A stretch of DNA of 62,174 nucleotides, from NCBI GenBank assembly GCA_035550595.1, contig DASZOV010000042.1, positions 1-62,174 on the forward strand, written 5' to 3'. The translations under genes were made by a program, and so were the position numbers. A model generated the notes under the pieces. The model was not told the origin of the DNA, did not search any database, and saw nothing but the letters and a program-made list of their open reading frames with translations. Below, piece by piece: positions 1-9,506 of the stretch. How positions within the stretch are numbered: the first letter of the stretch is position 1; each line of letters starts with the position of its first letter. Source of the DNA: CALFMR01 sp035550595. GTDB taxonomy: Bacteria; Acidobacteriota; Vicinamibacteria; Vicinamibacterales; SCN-69-37.

Positions 1-1
1 G

Positions 2-1939
2 ACGAGTCGCGGCGCGCGCACGTGGCGTCCGGGCGATCCCTGGACGATCTCGGACGCGTCGGAGCACTACGAGATCGAACGCTGGGGCAAGGGCTACTTC
101 TCGATCGCGCCGAACGGTCACGTGCGCGTGCACGGGACGAAAAATCCCGAGCAGTCGATCGATCTGAAGCAGCTCGTCGATCATCTGCAGCTTCGCGGCA
201 TCGGGCTGCCGATCCTCATCCGCTTCCGCGACATCCTGCGCCAGCGGCTCGCCGACATCCACGCGGCGTTCCAGGGCGCGATCGCGCAGCACCAGTACGA
301 CGGTCAGTACTTCTGCGTCTATCCCATCAAGGTCAACCAGCAGCGGCAGGTCGTCGAGGAAGTGCTCGACTTCGGCCGGCCGTACGACTTCGGGCTCGAG
401 GCCGGGTCGAAGCCGGAACTGCTGGCCGTGATGGCGATGGCGACCAACGACACGCCCATCATCTGCAACGGCTTCAAGGACGCCGAGTTCATCGAGACGG
501 CGATGCTCGCCCACAAGATGGGCCGCCGCATCATTCCAGTCGTCGAGAAGTACACCGAGCTCGGGCTCATCCTCGAGTACGCGCGCAAGGTCGGCGTGCG
601 GCCGCAAATCGGGATGCGCGTGAAGCTGGCCGCGCGCGGCGGCGGGCGGTGGCAGTCCTCGGGCGGGTATCGATCGAAGTTCGGCCTGACGGTCGCGGAA
701 GTCCGGCAGGGACTCGACGAGCTGAAGTCCTTCGGCATGCAGGACTGCTTCAAGCTCCTGCACTTCCATCTCGGCAGCCAGATCCCCAGCATCCGCATCG
801 TCAAGGGCGCGTTGAACGAGGCGGCGCGCGTGTACGCGGAGCTGGTGAAGGAAGGCGCCGGGCTCGAATACCTCGACGTCGGCGGCGGACTCGGCGTCGA
901 CTACGACGGATCGCAGACGAACTTCGAGTCGAGCGTGAACTACACGCTTGAGGAATACGCGAACGACGTCGTCTACCACATCCAGAGCGTGTGCGACGAA
1001 GCCGGCGTGAAGCATCCGACCATCGTGTCGGAGAGCGGGCGCGCGATTGTGGCGTATCACAGCGTGCTCGTCTTCAACGTGCTCGGCGTCGCCGGTTTCG
1101 CCGAAGCGGACGTCGCGCCGAACGGGAACGGCGAAGATCTCGAACAGCCGCTCGTCGATCTGAAAGAGACCTATCAGAATCTGAACGCGCGCAACGCGCT
1201 CGAGAGTTACCACGACGCGCAGCAGGCGCTCGACATGGCGCTGAACCTGTTCAACGGCGGGTACCTGCCGCTCGGGCAGCGCTGCCAGGCCGAGACGCTG
1301 TACTGGTCGATCTGCGCGAAGCTCCGCAAGCTCGTCCAGCAGATGGACGACGTGCCGGAAGATCTGCAGGGGCTCGACGACACGCTCGCGGACACGTACT
1401 TCTGCAACTTCTCGCTCTTCCAGTCCATCCCGGATTCGTGGGCGATCAAGCAGCTCTTTCCCGTGATGCCGATTCACCGGCTGAGCGAGGCGCCGACGCG
1501 ACAGGCCGTGCTCGGCGACATCACGTGCGACTCGGACGGCAAGCTGGATCAGTTCATCGACCGGCGCGACGTCAAGCGCACGCTGTCGCTGCACCCGTTC
1601 ACCGGCGAGCCGTACTACCTGGGTGTGTTCCTCGTCGGCGCGTACCAGGAAATCCTCGGCGACCTGCACAATCTCTTCGGCGACACGCACGCGGTGCACG
1701 TGAGCCTCGACGCGTCGGGCAACGTGATGCTCGAGTCGGTCATCAAGGGCGACACGGTGCGCGAGGTGCTCGACTATGTCGAGTTCGACGCGGACATCCT
1801 CATCCGCAAGGTCCGCGAAGCCGCTGAAGTCGCCGTGCGCGAGAACCGGATGGACTTCGAGGAGTCCGGCCGCCTCCTGCGCTTCTACGAAGACGGCCTG
1901 CACGGCTACACCTACCTGGAAGATCCCAACGAGCGATAG
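2..1939 (+). CDS. speA: Biosynthetic arginine decarboxylase SpeA (5' end outside window)
   Basis: PLP-dependent enzyme converting arginine to agmatine, the first step of the arginine route to putrescine and spermidine. The reading frame is open from the first bases of the window; the residues before the first in-window GTG (122) match the family N-terminus (WTISDASEHYEIERWGKGYF), so the gene starts upstream and is truncated by the window edge. The PLP lysine lies in CVYPIKVNQQ near base 330, followed by the alanine-racemase-like barrel motifs HFHLGSQ and DVGGGLGVDYDG. The C-terminus (FEESGRLLRFYEDGLHGYTYLE) is complete. No polyamine gene follows it; the next gene has its own promoter. Identification is secure; only the true start is unknown. 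Confidence 0.96.
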   Translation, partial: TSRGARTWRPGDPWTISDASEHYEIERWGKGYFSIAPNGHVRVHGTKNPEQSIDLKQLVDHLQLRGIGLPILIRFRDILRQRLADIHAAFQGAIAQHQYDGQYFCVYPIKVNQQRQVVEEVLDFGRPYDFGLEAGSKPELLAVMAMATNDTPIICNGFKDAEFIETAMLAHKMGRRIIPVVEKYTELGLILEYARKVGVRPQIGMRVKLAARGGGRWQSSGGYRSKFGLTVAEVRQGLDELKSFGMQDCFKLLHFHLGSQIPSIRIVKGALNEAARVYAELVKEGAGLEYLDVGGGLGVDYDGSQTNFESSVNYTLEEYANDVVYHIQSVCDEAGVKHPTIVSESGRAIVAYHSVLVFNVLGVAGFAEADVAPNGNGEDLEQPLVDLKETYQNLNARNALESYHDAQQALDMALNLFNGGYLPLGQRCQAETLYWSICAKLRKLVQQMDDVPEDLQGLDDTLADTYFCNFSLFQSIPDSWAIKQLFPVMPIHRLSEAPTRQAVLGDITCDSDGKLDQFIDRRDVKRTLSLHPFTGEPYYLGVFLVGAYQEILGDLHNLFGDTHAVHVSLDASGNVMLESVIKGDTVREVLDYVEFDADILIRKVREAAEVAVRENRMDFEESGRLLRFYEDGLHGYTYLEDPNER

Positions 1940-1943
1940 ATAC

Positions 1944-1972
1944 AAGTTAGAAGGTCGAAGCCAGAAGCCAGA
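1944..1972 (+). repeat. Post-stop TTCGAA-type repeat (family B), copy 1
   Basis: This degenerate copy starts four bases after the speA stop codon. It is nearly identical to the copy at 9507-9540, sharing AAGTTAGAAG and TCGAAG units followed by CAGAAGCCAGA. Confidence 0.6.
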
Positions 1973-1992
1973 GATGGGTTCGGGTTCGTCCT

Positions 1993-2019
1993 GTAGGGGC
2001 CGGCCCCTGTGCCGGCCCG
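1993..2019 (+). repeat. GC-palindromic REP-like repeat (family A)
   Basis: The sequence reads GTAGGGGCCGGCCCC then TGTGCCGGCCCG, the same unit that abuts the REP transposase at 16985 and recurs at 17778, 27531 (inverted) and 59994 (inverted). It can fold on the GGGGCCGGCCCC palindrome. It lies in the non-coding gap between speA and the esterase. Confidence 0.75.
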
Positions 2020-2129
2020 AACTGCTGTCGAGTCAGCAGTTCGACGCCAGAAGTGCGTTCTGGCGGTCGGGCCAGACGTCGACGCTCGACGGCAGAGGTT
2101 GGACGTGTGCGTCCCGCGTTCAGTGCGGC

Positions 2130-2158
2130 TTCTCAGTTCTTCTGCGCCCTCATAGAAT
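2130..2158 (+). promoter_or_regulatory. Candidate promoter of the carboxylesterase gene
   Basis: A -35-like TTCTCA (2130-2135) and a -10-like TAGAAT (2153-2158) are separated by 17 bases. They lie about 70 bases before the ATG at 2226, which has a strong Shine-Dalgarno AAGGAGA at 2214-2220. Assignment is by consensus only. Confidence 0.45.
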
Positions 2159-2225
2159 CGATCCGATGACGCGCGGTTCGCGGAGATCGCTGCGGAGCGT
2201 GCGCGCCTGAGGCAAGGAGATCACG

Positions 2226-3953
2226 ATGGCCAGAGAAGAATCGAAAGGGCCGCTGGGGGCCATGAATCGGCGCGAGATGCTGGGCGCGACGACGGCGCTC
2301 GTCGGCGGCGCCGTGGCCGGCATGACCGGCACGGCGTTCGCGCAGGAAGCCAAGACACCGCCGGCGGGCGCCAAAGCGGCGACCGGGCCGAACCTGCATC
2401 CACCCGTTGTCTCGATCAAGAGCGGCCAGCTCAGGGGACTCCGCGAAGGCAAGACGTTCTCCTTCCTCGGCATTCCGTACGCGGAAGCCGATCGCTTCGA
2501 GTTGCCGAAGCCGGTGCAGCCGTGGACGGGCGTCAAGAGCGCCCAGGTGTGGGGCGCGGTCTGTCCGGCGCCGGACCAGACGAGCGTGGGCTCGGACGAG
2601 CTCGTGTTTCCGCACCGCTACTGGATTGCGAACGAGCACTGCCAGTATCTGAACGTTTGGACGCAGAACCCGAATCCCACGGTGAAGAAGCCAGTCATGG
2701 TCTGGATGCACGGCGGCGGCTTCACGAACGGATCGTCGATGGAGGGCTACGCCTACGACGGACGCAGTCTCAGCGAGTTCGGCGACGTCGTCGTGGTCAG
2801 CGTGAATCATCGGCTGAACATCATCGGCACGCTGGACTTGTCGGCCTACGGTCCCGAGTACGCGAACTCGCGTTACACGGGGACCGCCGATTTGGTCGCG
2901 GCGCTGGAATGGGTGCGCGACAACATCGCGAGCTTCGGCGGCGATCCGGGCAACGTGATGATCTTCGGGCAGTCGGGCGGCGGTGGGAAGGTCGTCCGCA
3001 TGATGCACATGCCCGCGGCCAAGGGGCTGTTTCACAAGGTCTCGGCGCAGAGCGGCAGCGCGTCGTATCGCGGCACCGATCCAGCGACGAGCATCAAGCA
3101 GCAACAGGCGATCGCCGCGCATACGCTCAAGCACTTGAACTTGACCGGCGATCAGATCGACAAGCTGAAGGCCGTGCCCTATCACGACCTGATCCTGGCC
3201 GGGACCGCGGCGCTGCAGTCGGCCGCGCAGGAGCTCGGGGGCGTGCGCCTCGGCTGGAATCCGATTGCCGACGACAAGTACGTGATGCGCGAGTTCTGCG
3301 ACTGGGCGGCGGACATTCCGCTCATCGCGGGCACCGTGTTCAGCGAGATGCAGGGCACGCTGACGCGCGGCAATGGCCGGAAGAACGAGTGGACCCAGAA
3401 AGAGATCGACGACCATCTGACCGAGGCGTTCGGCGACAAGTCGGACGCGATCGTCGCGGAATTCAAGAAGGCGTTTCCGCACAAGAAGGTGCAGGACGTC
3501 CTGTACTACGCGGGCGCCTCCCGGTCCGGTCCGAAGAACGTGCTCGCGGAGAAACTCGAGCACGGCAAGACGCCGGTCTACAACTACGTGTTCGCGTGGG
3601 AGTATCCGATCGACGGCGGCATCACGGCGTTCCACTGCTCCGAGCTCGCGTTCTGCTTCCACGCCGGCACCGTGCCGCAGATCCACAACGCGACGGGCGG
3701 CGGTCCGGTGGCGATGGCGCTGCAGGACAAGGTCGCGCAAGCCTGGGTGAACTTCGCGCGGCACGGCAATCCCAGCCAGCCCGGCCTCGAGTGGAAGCCG
3801 TACACGCCGGCCGATCCGCAGGCGATGGTGTTCGACACGGTCAGCGAGTCGGTCGCGCTGCGTGACGACAAGCTCGTGTCGATGATGCCGTCCGGCTTCG
3901 GCCGAGGCGGAGCGCCGGCCGCGGGTCGCGGTCGCGCGGGCGGACGCGGGTAG
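2226..3953 (+). CDS. Tat-exported type B carboxylesterase
   Basis: A 575-residue alpha/beta hydrolase of the carboxylesterase type B / para-nitrobenzyl esterase family, expected to hydrolyse ester bonds outside the cytoplasm; the substrate cannot be told. The N-terminus carries a twin-arginine signal (NRREMLGAT, then a hydrophobic stretch ending AFAQE). The oxyanion-hole motif HGGG is at residues 162-165 and the nucleophile is Ser250 in GQSGGG, where most of the family has GESAG. A late histidine in AFHCSE probably completes the triad. The C-terminus is a Gly/Arg/Ala tail (GRGGAPAAGRGRAGGRG) resembling inserts in other exported proteins of this window. The ATG has a good ribosome site, and a strong terminator follows, so the gene is probably monocistronic. 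Confidence 0.9.
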   Translation: MAREESKGPLGAMNRREMLGATTALVGGAVAGMTGTAFAQEAKTPPAGAKAATGPNLHPPVVSIKSGQLRGLREGKTFSFLGIPYAEADRFELPKPVQPWTGVKSAQVWGAVCPAPDQTSVGSDELVFPHRYWIANEHCQYLNVWTQNPNPTVKKPVMVWMHGGGFTNGSSMEGYAYDGRSLSEFGDVVVVSVNHRLNIIGTLDLSAYGPEYANSRYTGTADLVAALEWVRDNIASFGGDPGNVMIFGQSGGGGKVVRMMHMPAAKGLFHKVSAQSGSASYRGTDPATSIKQQQAIAAHTLKHLNLTGDQIDKLKAVPYHDLILAGTAALQSAAQELGGVRLGWNPIADDKYVMREFCDWAADIPLIAGTVFSEMQGTLTRGNGRKNEWTQKEIDDHLTEAFGDKSDAIVAEFKKAFPHKKVQDVLYYAGASRSGPKNVLAEKLEHGKTPVYNYVFAWEYPIDGGITAFHCSELAFCFHAGTVPQIHNATGGGPVAMALQDKVAQAWVNFARHGNPSQPGLEWKPYTPADPQAMVFDTVSESVALRDDKLVSMMPSGFGRGGAPAAGRGRAGGRG

Positions 3954-3987
3954 CGGATCGCGGCCATCGCGACGTTTTCATACACGA

Positions 3988-4017
3988 ACGGGCACGCTTC
4001 GGCGTGCCCGTTTTTTT
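3988..4017 (+). terminator. Rho-independent terminator after the esterase
   Basis: Perfect 10-bp stem (ACGGGCACGC at 3988-3997, GCGTGCCCGT at 4002-4011) with a TTCG loop, running directly into seven T residues. It sits 34 bases past the esterase stop. Confidence 0.9.
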
Positions 4018-4022
4018 CAGTT

Positions 4023-4044
4023 CCCTGGGCCTGAAGGCCCAGGG
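4023..4044. repeat. Short perfect hairpin (family E), copy 1
   Basis: CCCTGGGCC, loop TGAA, GGCCCAGGG. It abuts the stop codon of the minus-strand membrane gene that ends at 4045. The same hairpin occurs at 58380-58401, and a variant with compensating C/G changes at 53797-53826. It may act as a minus-strand transcript end, but no T-run follows. Confidence 0.6.
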
Positions 4045-5964
4045 CTATCGCAACTCGTACAGCACCGCCGGCGCGCCCTGCCATTGCAAGCGCACGACGC
4101 GATGGAAATGCGGCGACGATTCGACCGCGCCGAGGATCTCGTCGCAGTCGGCCTGACGGCGATAGAGCGCGCACGTGAAGGTGACGTGCGTGACGCCCGC
4201 CCGCTTCAACGCCGCGATGGCCGCCGGAGACGGCACGTTCTCGATCTCGTCGACGAAGGCATCGTAGTCCTTCGGAAAGAACCCGCTGTAGCCGTTGACC
4301 ATGTTCTTCCAGTGCCAGATCGAGAAGTACATGAACGGCACGCCCTCGGTCGGCGCAGCGCTGTCGACGAGGATCGGGAATTCGGCCAGCACGACGTTCG
4401 GTGACGACGGCAGAAATGCGTACGTCGCTGGCGGCGCCGGCCACACTGGCCGCAGACCGAGCTGCGGCCAGACGTCGACGACGATGAGTGCCGAGAGACC
4501 GAAGAGCAGAAGGTGTCGCTGTCGTGACGACCGACAGCATGCGAGTAGACGCCGTGTGCCAAAGCCGGCGAACAGCGCCAGCGTCAGGCCGACGAGGATG
4601 CTGAACCTGGCTGCCACGCGCATGCCGCGCACGGGCGGGAGCCAGTCGTAGAGGCGCGGATAGATCGACCCGTGCATGCCCAGCGACGCGTCCCAGGCGA
4701 AGGCCAGGCCGGCGCCGTAGACGAGCGACAGCGGACCGAGTGGCGGTGCGAGTCCCGCCGCGGCCAATCCAAGCGTCATCACGCCCGGAAAGAGCGCGCG
4801 CTCCGGATGATGGCTGAGCAGGATGTCGCCGTAGAGCGCGCTGCGCTCGTGCGCGTGGAAGTAGTCGGCCGGCGTCGCACTGTAGATCTCGACTTCCGCC
4901 GGACCGCGATTGCCTTTCGCCGCCTGCGCGGCGTCGTAGGCGTGCGCCAGCGGGAACGCACACGCCGCGGCGAGCGCGCCCGCCACGAGCGCGCCGGGCA
5001 TGAGCCGCCAGACGCGCGTCTTCCGCACGACGAGCAACACGGCCGCGACGGGCACGAGGTACAAGAGAAAGAACACGGCGTAGTACATCGACGAGTAGAG
5101 CTGCGCGACGACGGCGGCCGCGGTTGCGAGGGCGTCGCGTACCTGCGTGGTCTCGACGAAGCGGTCCAGCGCCAGGAGCGCGAGCGGCATCCACATCGCC
5201 ATCTGCAGTTCGAGGTGGCTGTAGTGCTCGAAGCGATAGGGATAGACCGCGAAGATCAGCGCCGGCACGAACGCCGCGGCCGGCGACCGCGTGAGCCGCG
5301 CGGCGAGCAGATACATCGCGAGACCGGACAGCACGAAGGCCGCCATGAACAGCAGGTTGTAGACGACGACGGGCGCGAGGCCGAGGGCGAGGAGCGGCGC
5401 CGCCGCAACCGCCGGCAGCAGCATCGAATCCGAGTAGGTGAACGTCAGCGGATGCGGATAGAAGATGTTCGCGTCGAAGAGCGGACGCGGGTCGCCGTGC
5501 ATCTGGTGGAACACCCAGCCGATGCGCCACATCGAGAACAGCGGATCGCCGAGGTCCGGTACCGAGTGCATGTGCGCGAGCTGCTCGTGTAGGATGAGCC
5601 CGCAGGCCACGGTCAGACCGCACGCGGCCCACAGCACGTGGCGCGGGCGCGTCGGCGAACCATCCGTGAGCGCCGGCCACGCCGTCGTGCGGTACACGCG
5701 CTGCCAGAGCGCACGCCATCGTTGCGCGGGCACGCCGAACAGAGGAGCTCGTGCTGCGACGAACAGGCGGATGACCGCGAGAACGAGCGTGGCCGCGAGC
5801 ACGCGGCCGGGGCCGTGCGCGGAGATCCGGAGGCCCGCGACCGAGAACGTCACGCCGCCGTGGAACCCGATGACGGTCGCGGCGATCGCGAGCGCAGCGA
5901 TCGTCAGGTCGAGCGCCAAGGAGAGCCGATGAGGCCGAGAGTCAGACTCGATACGACGGCGCAC
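4045..5964 (-). CDS. Polytopic membrane protein, GT-C/YfhO-like
   Basis: A large protein with about ten or more hydrophobic helices and a short soluble C-terminal part. The region DLGDPLFSMWRIGWVFHQ followed by LFDANIFYPHP resembles a conserved first-loop motif of GT-C-fold membrane glycosyltransferases and YfhO-type proteins, in which early acidic residues contact the lipid-linked sugar donor. The substrate is unknown. The frame is open from 6039, but the first 25 residues are arginine-rich and unlike the family, so the GTG at 5964 (639 residues) just before the first hydrophobic helix is preferred; a weak GGGTAAG lies upstream. It diverges from the GT-C gene at 6118, which suggests a shared envelope-glycan role. 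The exact family is uncertain. Confidence 0.7.
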   Translation of the reverse strand: MRRRIESDSRPHRLSLALDLTIAALAIAATVIGFHGGVTFSVAGLRISAHGPGRVLAATLVLAVIRLFVAARAPLFGVPAQRWRALWQRVYRTTAWPALTDGSPTRPRHVLWAACGLTVACGLILHEQLAHMHSVPDLGDPLFSMWRIGWVFHQMHGDPRPLFDANIFYPHPLTFTYSDSMLLPAVAAAPLLALGLAPVVVYNLLFMAAFVLSGLAMYLLAARLTRSPAAAFVPALIFAVYPYRFEHYSHLELQMAMWMPLALLALDRFVETTQVRDALATAAAVVAQLYSSMYYAVFFLLYLVPVAAVLLVVRKTRVWRLMPGALVAGALAAACAFPLAHAYDAAQAAKGNRGPAEVEIYSATPADYFHAHERSALYGDILLSHHPERALFPGVMTLGLAAAGLAPPLGPLSLVYGAGLAFAWDASLGMHGSIYPRLYDWLPPVRGMRVAARFSILVGLTLALFAGFGTRRLLACCRSSRQRHLLLFGLSALIVVDVWPQLGLRPVWPAPPATYAFLPSSPNVVLAEFPILVDSAAPTEGVPFMYFSIWHWKNMVNGYSGFFPKDYDAFVDEIENVPSPAAIAALKRAGVTHVTFTCALYRRQADCDEILGAVESSPHFHRVVRLQWQGAPAVLYELR

Positions 5965-6117
5965 GCGACATCTTACCCGTCGGCGGCGTGTCGAGACCCT
6001 GAGGGAGTCTGCAGGACATGTCCTCCGGCCGGGTGCCAATTACCTGGTCGACGGCCGGTGAGCCGCGCGTTGCTCGCGTCCCTCCGCCGCGCGCGTTCTG
6101 AGTCGCATTCATAGCGC

Positions 6118-8055
6118 ATGATGTCGACGACAGACAGTCGCGCCCGTCGCCTCGTCCGGCGCACTGCCGCCGTCTTGTCGCTGGCGGCCATCGTCACGAG
6201 TATGGTCGTCGGCGCAACCGGCGGCTTCCGTTTCACTGTGGTCGGTCATCTCGTGCGTTCGACCGATCCCGTCCGGCCGTTGGTCTTTGCCGTGGTCGCG
6301 TTGGCGATTTTCCGCTGGGCCGGCGGGAGCCTACGTGACGTGGCGTCGTGGGGCCGGCGGCTCGTCACGATCGATCATCGCGCGCTCGCCGGCGTGCTGG
6401 CCGCCAGCGTGCTGGTGGTCGGCGTGAGCTACAGCCCAACGGCAGTGGGTGGCGCCGATGCCTACGGCTATGTGAGCGAAGCCGATCTCTGGATGCACGG
6501 CTGGCCCGAGATCGATCAACCGTGGATCCGCGCGGTACCCTGGCCGCGCGGCGACTGGACGTTCAGTCCGCTCGGCTATCGGCCCCGCGACCTCGATGGC
6601 GGAGGCACCCTCCTCGTGCCCGTCTACGCGCCGGGGCTCTCGCTGCTCATGGCGGCGGGTAAGTGGATTGGCGGACAGGAAGGCGTGTTCTGGATCGTCC
6701 CGATCGGTGGCGCCCTCCTGGTGCTCGCGACCTACGGCCTCGGCCGGCGGCTGTCGTCGAGCGCGGCCGGACTCGCGGGTGCATGGCTCGTGGCGACGAG
6801 CCCCGTCGTGATCTTCATGCTGATGACATCGATGAACGACGTGCCGGTCGCCGCGGCGTGGGCGTGGGCGTTCTACTTCCTGCTGGGGGAAGGCGCCGCA
6901 AGTGCCACGGCGGCCGGACTCGGCGCGGGGCTGGCCATCCTCATCCGGCCCAACCTCGTCCCTCTCGCGGCGATCATGGGGCTGTGGTATCTCGTGCGGC
7001 TCTGGCGCGACGGGGCGGGCGCGCGGGTGCGCGCGATCAGCCGCGGCGCGCTGTTCTCGGCGGGCGTCGCCGCCGGCGCGGGCGCGATTGCCGTCATCAA
7101 CCAGCACCTGTACGGGTCGCCGTTCATCTCCGGTTACGCCAACGTCGGCGGCATGTTCGCGGCCGATCACTTCTGGCCGAACGCGAGAAATTACGCCACC
7201 TGGTTCATACGCTGGCAGACGCCGGTCGCGCTGCTCGGCTGGGCCGCGCTCTTCGTACCTCTGCGACCGCTCTGGCCAGCCGCGCGCGACCGCACCGTGT
7301 TCATCATCATCGGCCTGTTCGTCGTCGCGCTCTGGCTCACGTATCTGTTCTATCTCGTCTTCGATCAGTGGTGGTATCTGCGATTCGTGCTGGCGAGTTG
7401 GCCGTTCCTGCTCGTCGGCGTCGGCGCCGCCGCTGCGTGGGCGTACCGCGCCGCCGCTCCGCCCGCGCGCGTGGTCATCGTCGCCGGGCTCGTTGTTCTC
7501 GGCGTGATCGGCGTGGTTGCCGTGAAGCGGTTTGGCGTGTTCGACGTGTGGCGCGGCGAGCGCCGCTACCCGTCGGCCGCGCGCCAGGTCCGCGCGCGTA
7601 CACCGCCGAACAGCCTCTTTCTGTCGATGTCACACAGCGGCAGCATGCGCTACTACGGTGGGCGCATGACGATGCGTTACGACACGTTGCCGGAGTACTG
7701 GCTCGACCGCGCGACGGCGTGGCTCACCGATCACGGCGTGCATCCGTACCTGCTCATCGATCAAACCGAACTGTCAGCGGTGCGTAAACGCTTCGCCGGG
7801 GAACGAACCGCCGCCGTGCTCGATCGCGCGCCGGCGTTCATCTATCAGGGACAGCAGCCCGTGCTCTTGTACGATCTGGCGTCTGGCGGTGCCGCGACGC
7901 CGTCGCGCGTCACGACCGTGTATCGGGAAACGTCCGCGCATCTCCGCAGTGTGCCGCCCGGTCCGGCGCCGACCATCGTGTTTGCGCCTACGGCTCAGCC
8001 GGCCGCGTCGGTCGTCTCGCCCGGCCGCCCGAGCCCGAAGGATCCCAGCCGATGA
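6118..8055 (+). CDS. Polytopic membrane glycosyltransferase-like protein (GT-C/GT39 type)
   Basis: A 645-residue protein with a long series of transmembrane helices. The loop after the second or third helix contains GADAYGYVSEADLWMHG, consistent with the acidic donor-binding loop of GT-C transferases that use polyprenyl-phosphate sugars. A soluble C-terminal segment (about residues 480-645) follows the membrane part. Its stop overlaps the start of the downstream GT2 gene by four bases (ATGA), so the two are translationally coupled. It likely uses lipid-linked sugar made by that GT2 enzyme to glycosylate an envelope acceptor; this pairing is inference. The start is ATG 6118 or the adjacent ATG 6121. 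Confidence 0.75.
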   Translation: MMSTTDSRARRLVRRTAAVLSLAAIVTSMVVGATGGFRFTVVGHLVRSTDPVRPLVFAVVALAIFRWAGGSLRDVASWGRRLVTIDHRALAGVLAASVLVVGVSYSPTAVGGADAYGYVSEADLWMHGWPEIDQPWIRAVPWPRGDWTFSPLGYRPRDLDGGGTLLVPVYAPGLSLLMAAGKWIGGQEGVFWIVPIGGALLVLATYGLGRRLSSSAAGLAGAWLVATSPVVIFMLMTSMNDVPVAAAWAWAFYFLLGEGAASATAAGLGAGLAILIRPNLVPLAAIMGLWYLVRLWRDGAGARVRAISRGALFSAGVAAGAGAIAVINQHLYGSPFISGYANVGGMFAADHFWPNARNYATWFIRWQTPVALLGWAALFVPLRPLWPAARDRTVFIIIGLFVVALWLTYLFYLVFDQWWYLRFVLASWPFLLVGVGAAAAWAYRAAAPPARVVIVAGLVVLGVIGVVAVKRFGVFDVWRGERRYPSAARQVRARTPPNSLFLSMSHSGSMRYYGGRMTMRYDTLPEYWLDRATAWLTDHGVHPYLLIDQTELSAVRKRFAGERTAAVLDRAPAFIYQGQQPVLLYDLASGGAATPSRVTTVYRETSAHLRSVPPGPAPTIVFAPTAQPAASVVSPGRPSPKDPSR

Positions 8056-8762
8056 AGCTGTCGATCGTCATGCCCGCGTTCAACGAGAGGGCCACCATCC
8101 GCCAGATCGTCTCGGCGGTGACGGCCGTGTCGTTGCCCGGCCTCGACAAGGAGCTCGTCATCGTCGACGACGGGTCGACGGATGGGACGCGGGAGATCCT
8201 GGCCGAGATCGATGGCCGCGACGGCGTGCGCGTCTGCCTGCAGCCCAAGAACGCAGGAAAAGGTGCGGCCGTGGCGCGCGGGTTCCGCGAGGCGACGGGT
8301 GACATCCTGCTGATTCAGGATGCGGACTTGGAGTACGACCCGAACGAGTATCCGGTACTGCTGCGGCCGATTCTCGAGGGACGGGCGGACGTCGTGTACG
8401 GGTCGCGGTTTCTCGGCAGTCCGAGCGGCCATCGCGTGCTGTACTTTTGGCACTCGATCGGCAACCGGCTGCTGACGCTGCTCTCGAACGCGTTCACCGA
8501 CCTGAATCTGACCGACATGGAGACGTGCTACAAGGCGATGACGCGCGACGTGGCGCGTCGGCTCGACCTGCAATCCGAGCGATTCGGCATCGAGCCCGAG
8601 ATCACGTGCAAGGTCAGCCGTCTGGGCGTGCGCATCTACGAGGTGCCCATCTCGTACAACGGCCGCACGTATACGGAAGGAAAGAAGATCGGCATGAAAG
8701 ACGCGTTCCAGGCGGTCTGGACGATCCTCCGCTACGCCGGCTGGAAGCCGGTCGATCGATGA
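8052..8762 (+). CDS. GT2 family glycosyltransferase (dolichol-phosphate-mannose synthase-like)
   Basis: A 236-residue soluble GT-A enzyme. It opens with MKLSIVMPAFNERATI and VIVDDGSTDGT, carries the DXD-like metal site IQDADLEYDP, and shows the ETCYKAM and GRTYTEGKKIG segments typical of bacterial polyprenyl-phosphate sugar synthases. There are no C-terminal membrane helices. It would load a sugar from a nucleotide donor onto a polyprenyl phosphate, supplying the GT-C protein encoded just upstream. ATGA overlaps occur at both ends of the gene, so it sits in a tight operon. Confidence 0.88.
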   Translation: MKLSIVMPAFNERATIRQIVSAVTAVSLPGLDKELVIVDDGSTDGTREILAEIDGRDGVRVCLQPKNAGKGAAVARGFREATGDILLIQDADLEYDPNEYPVLLRPILEGRADVVYGSRFLGSPSGHRVLYFWHSIGNRLLTLLSNAFTDLNLTDMETCYKAMTRDVARRLDLQSERFGIEPEITCKVSRLGVRIYEVPISYNGRTYTEGKKIGMKDAFQAVWTILRYAGWKPVDR

Positions 8763-9502
8763 CGCGCGCACGCGAGGCTGCGACCGGGCCGCTCGCGCCC
8801 GAGGACGAAGTCGGCGCGCTGACGCTCGAGCGGATGGCCGGGCTCGAGGCCTACAACCGCTGGCTGCACGATCGCTTCGACGCGTATCTCGGCCGGCGCA
8901 TTCTCGAGGTGGGATCGGGCATCGGCAACCAGACGCGTTACTTCGCGGATCGGGAGCGCGTCATCGCGTCCGACATCGATCCGTACTACGTGCGGACGCT
9001 GACCGAGCGCTTCCGCGACAAGCCCGGCGTGCGCGTCGCGTCGTTCCGGTTTCCGCTGGACGACGCCCAGCGTGCGGATCTCGTGGCCGAGCGCATCGAC
9101 ACGATCGTGTGCCTCAACGTGCTCGAGCACATCGAGGACGACCGGTCCACGCTTCAGGACTTCGCGGCCGTATTGCCCGCTGGCGGGCATCTCGCGCTGC
9201 TCGTGCCGTCGATGCCGTCGCTGTACGGCACGCTCGATGTCAACCTGCAGCACTTTCGCCGTTACGATCGCGCGCCGCTGGCCGCGCTGCTCGATGCGTG
9301 CGGCTTCGACGTCGAGACGCTGCGGTACGTGAACCGGATCGCGGTATTCGGGTGGTGGCTCAGTTCGCGCGTGTTGAAACGACGCGTGCTGCCGCGCGAG
9401 CAGTTGTCCGTGTTCAAGCTCATCATGCCGCTCCTGCGATTCGAGGAGAAGCACCCGCCGTCGTTCGGCCTGTCGCTGCTCGCACTCGCCCGACGACGGT
9501 GA
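8759..9502 (+). CDS. Class I SAM-dependent methyltransferase
   Basis: A 247-residue enzyme of the Methyltransf_11/23 type. Motif I is ILEVGSGIGNQTRYFA, and the post-motif region IVCLNVLEHIEDD is characteristic. The reading frame is open far upstream, but the start chosen is the ATG at 8759, which overlaps the GT2 stop as ATGA. In this position it probably methylates a sugar or lipid in the glycan made by the neighbouring transferases; the acceptor is not visible from sequence. Confidence 0.85.
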   Translation: MTRAREAATGPLAPEDEVGALTLERMAGLEAYNRWLHDRFDAYLGRRILEVGSGIGNQTRYFADRERVIASDIDPYYVRTLTERFRDKPGVRVASFRFPLDDAQRADLVAERIDTIVCLNVLEHIEDDRSTLQDFAAVLPAGGHLALLVPSMPSLYGTLDVNLQHFRRYDRAPLAALLDACGFDVETLRYVNRIAVFGWWLSSRVLKRRVLPREQLSVFKLIMPLLRFEEKHPPSFGLSLLALARRR

Positions 9503-9506
9503 AGGG

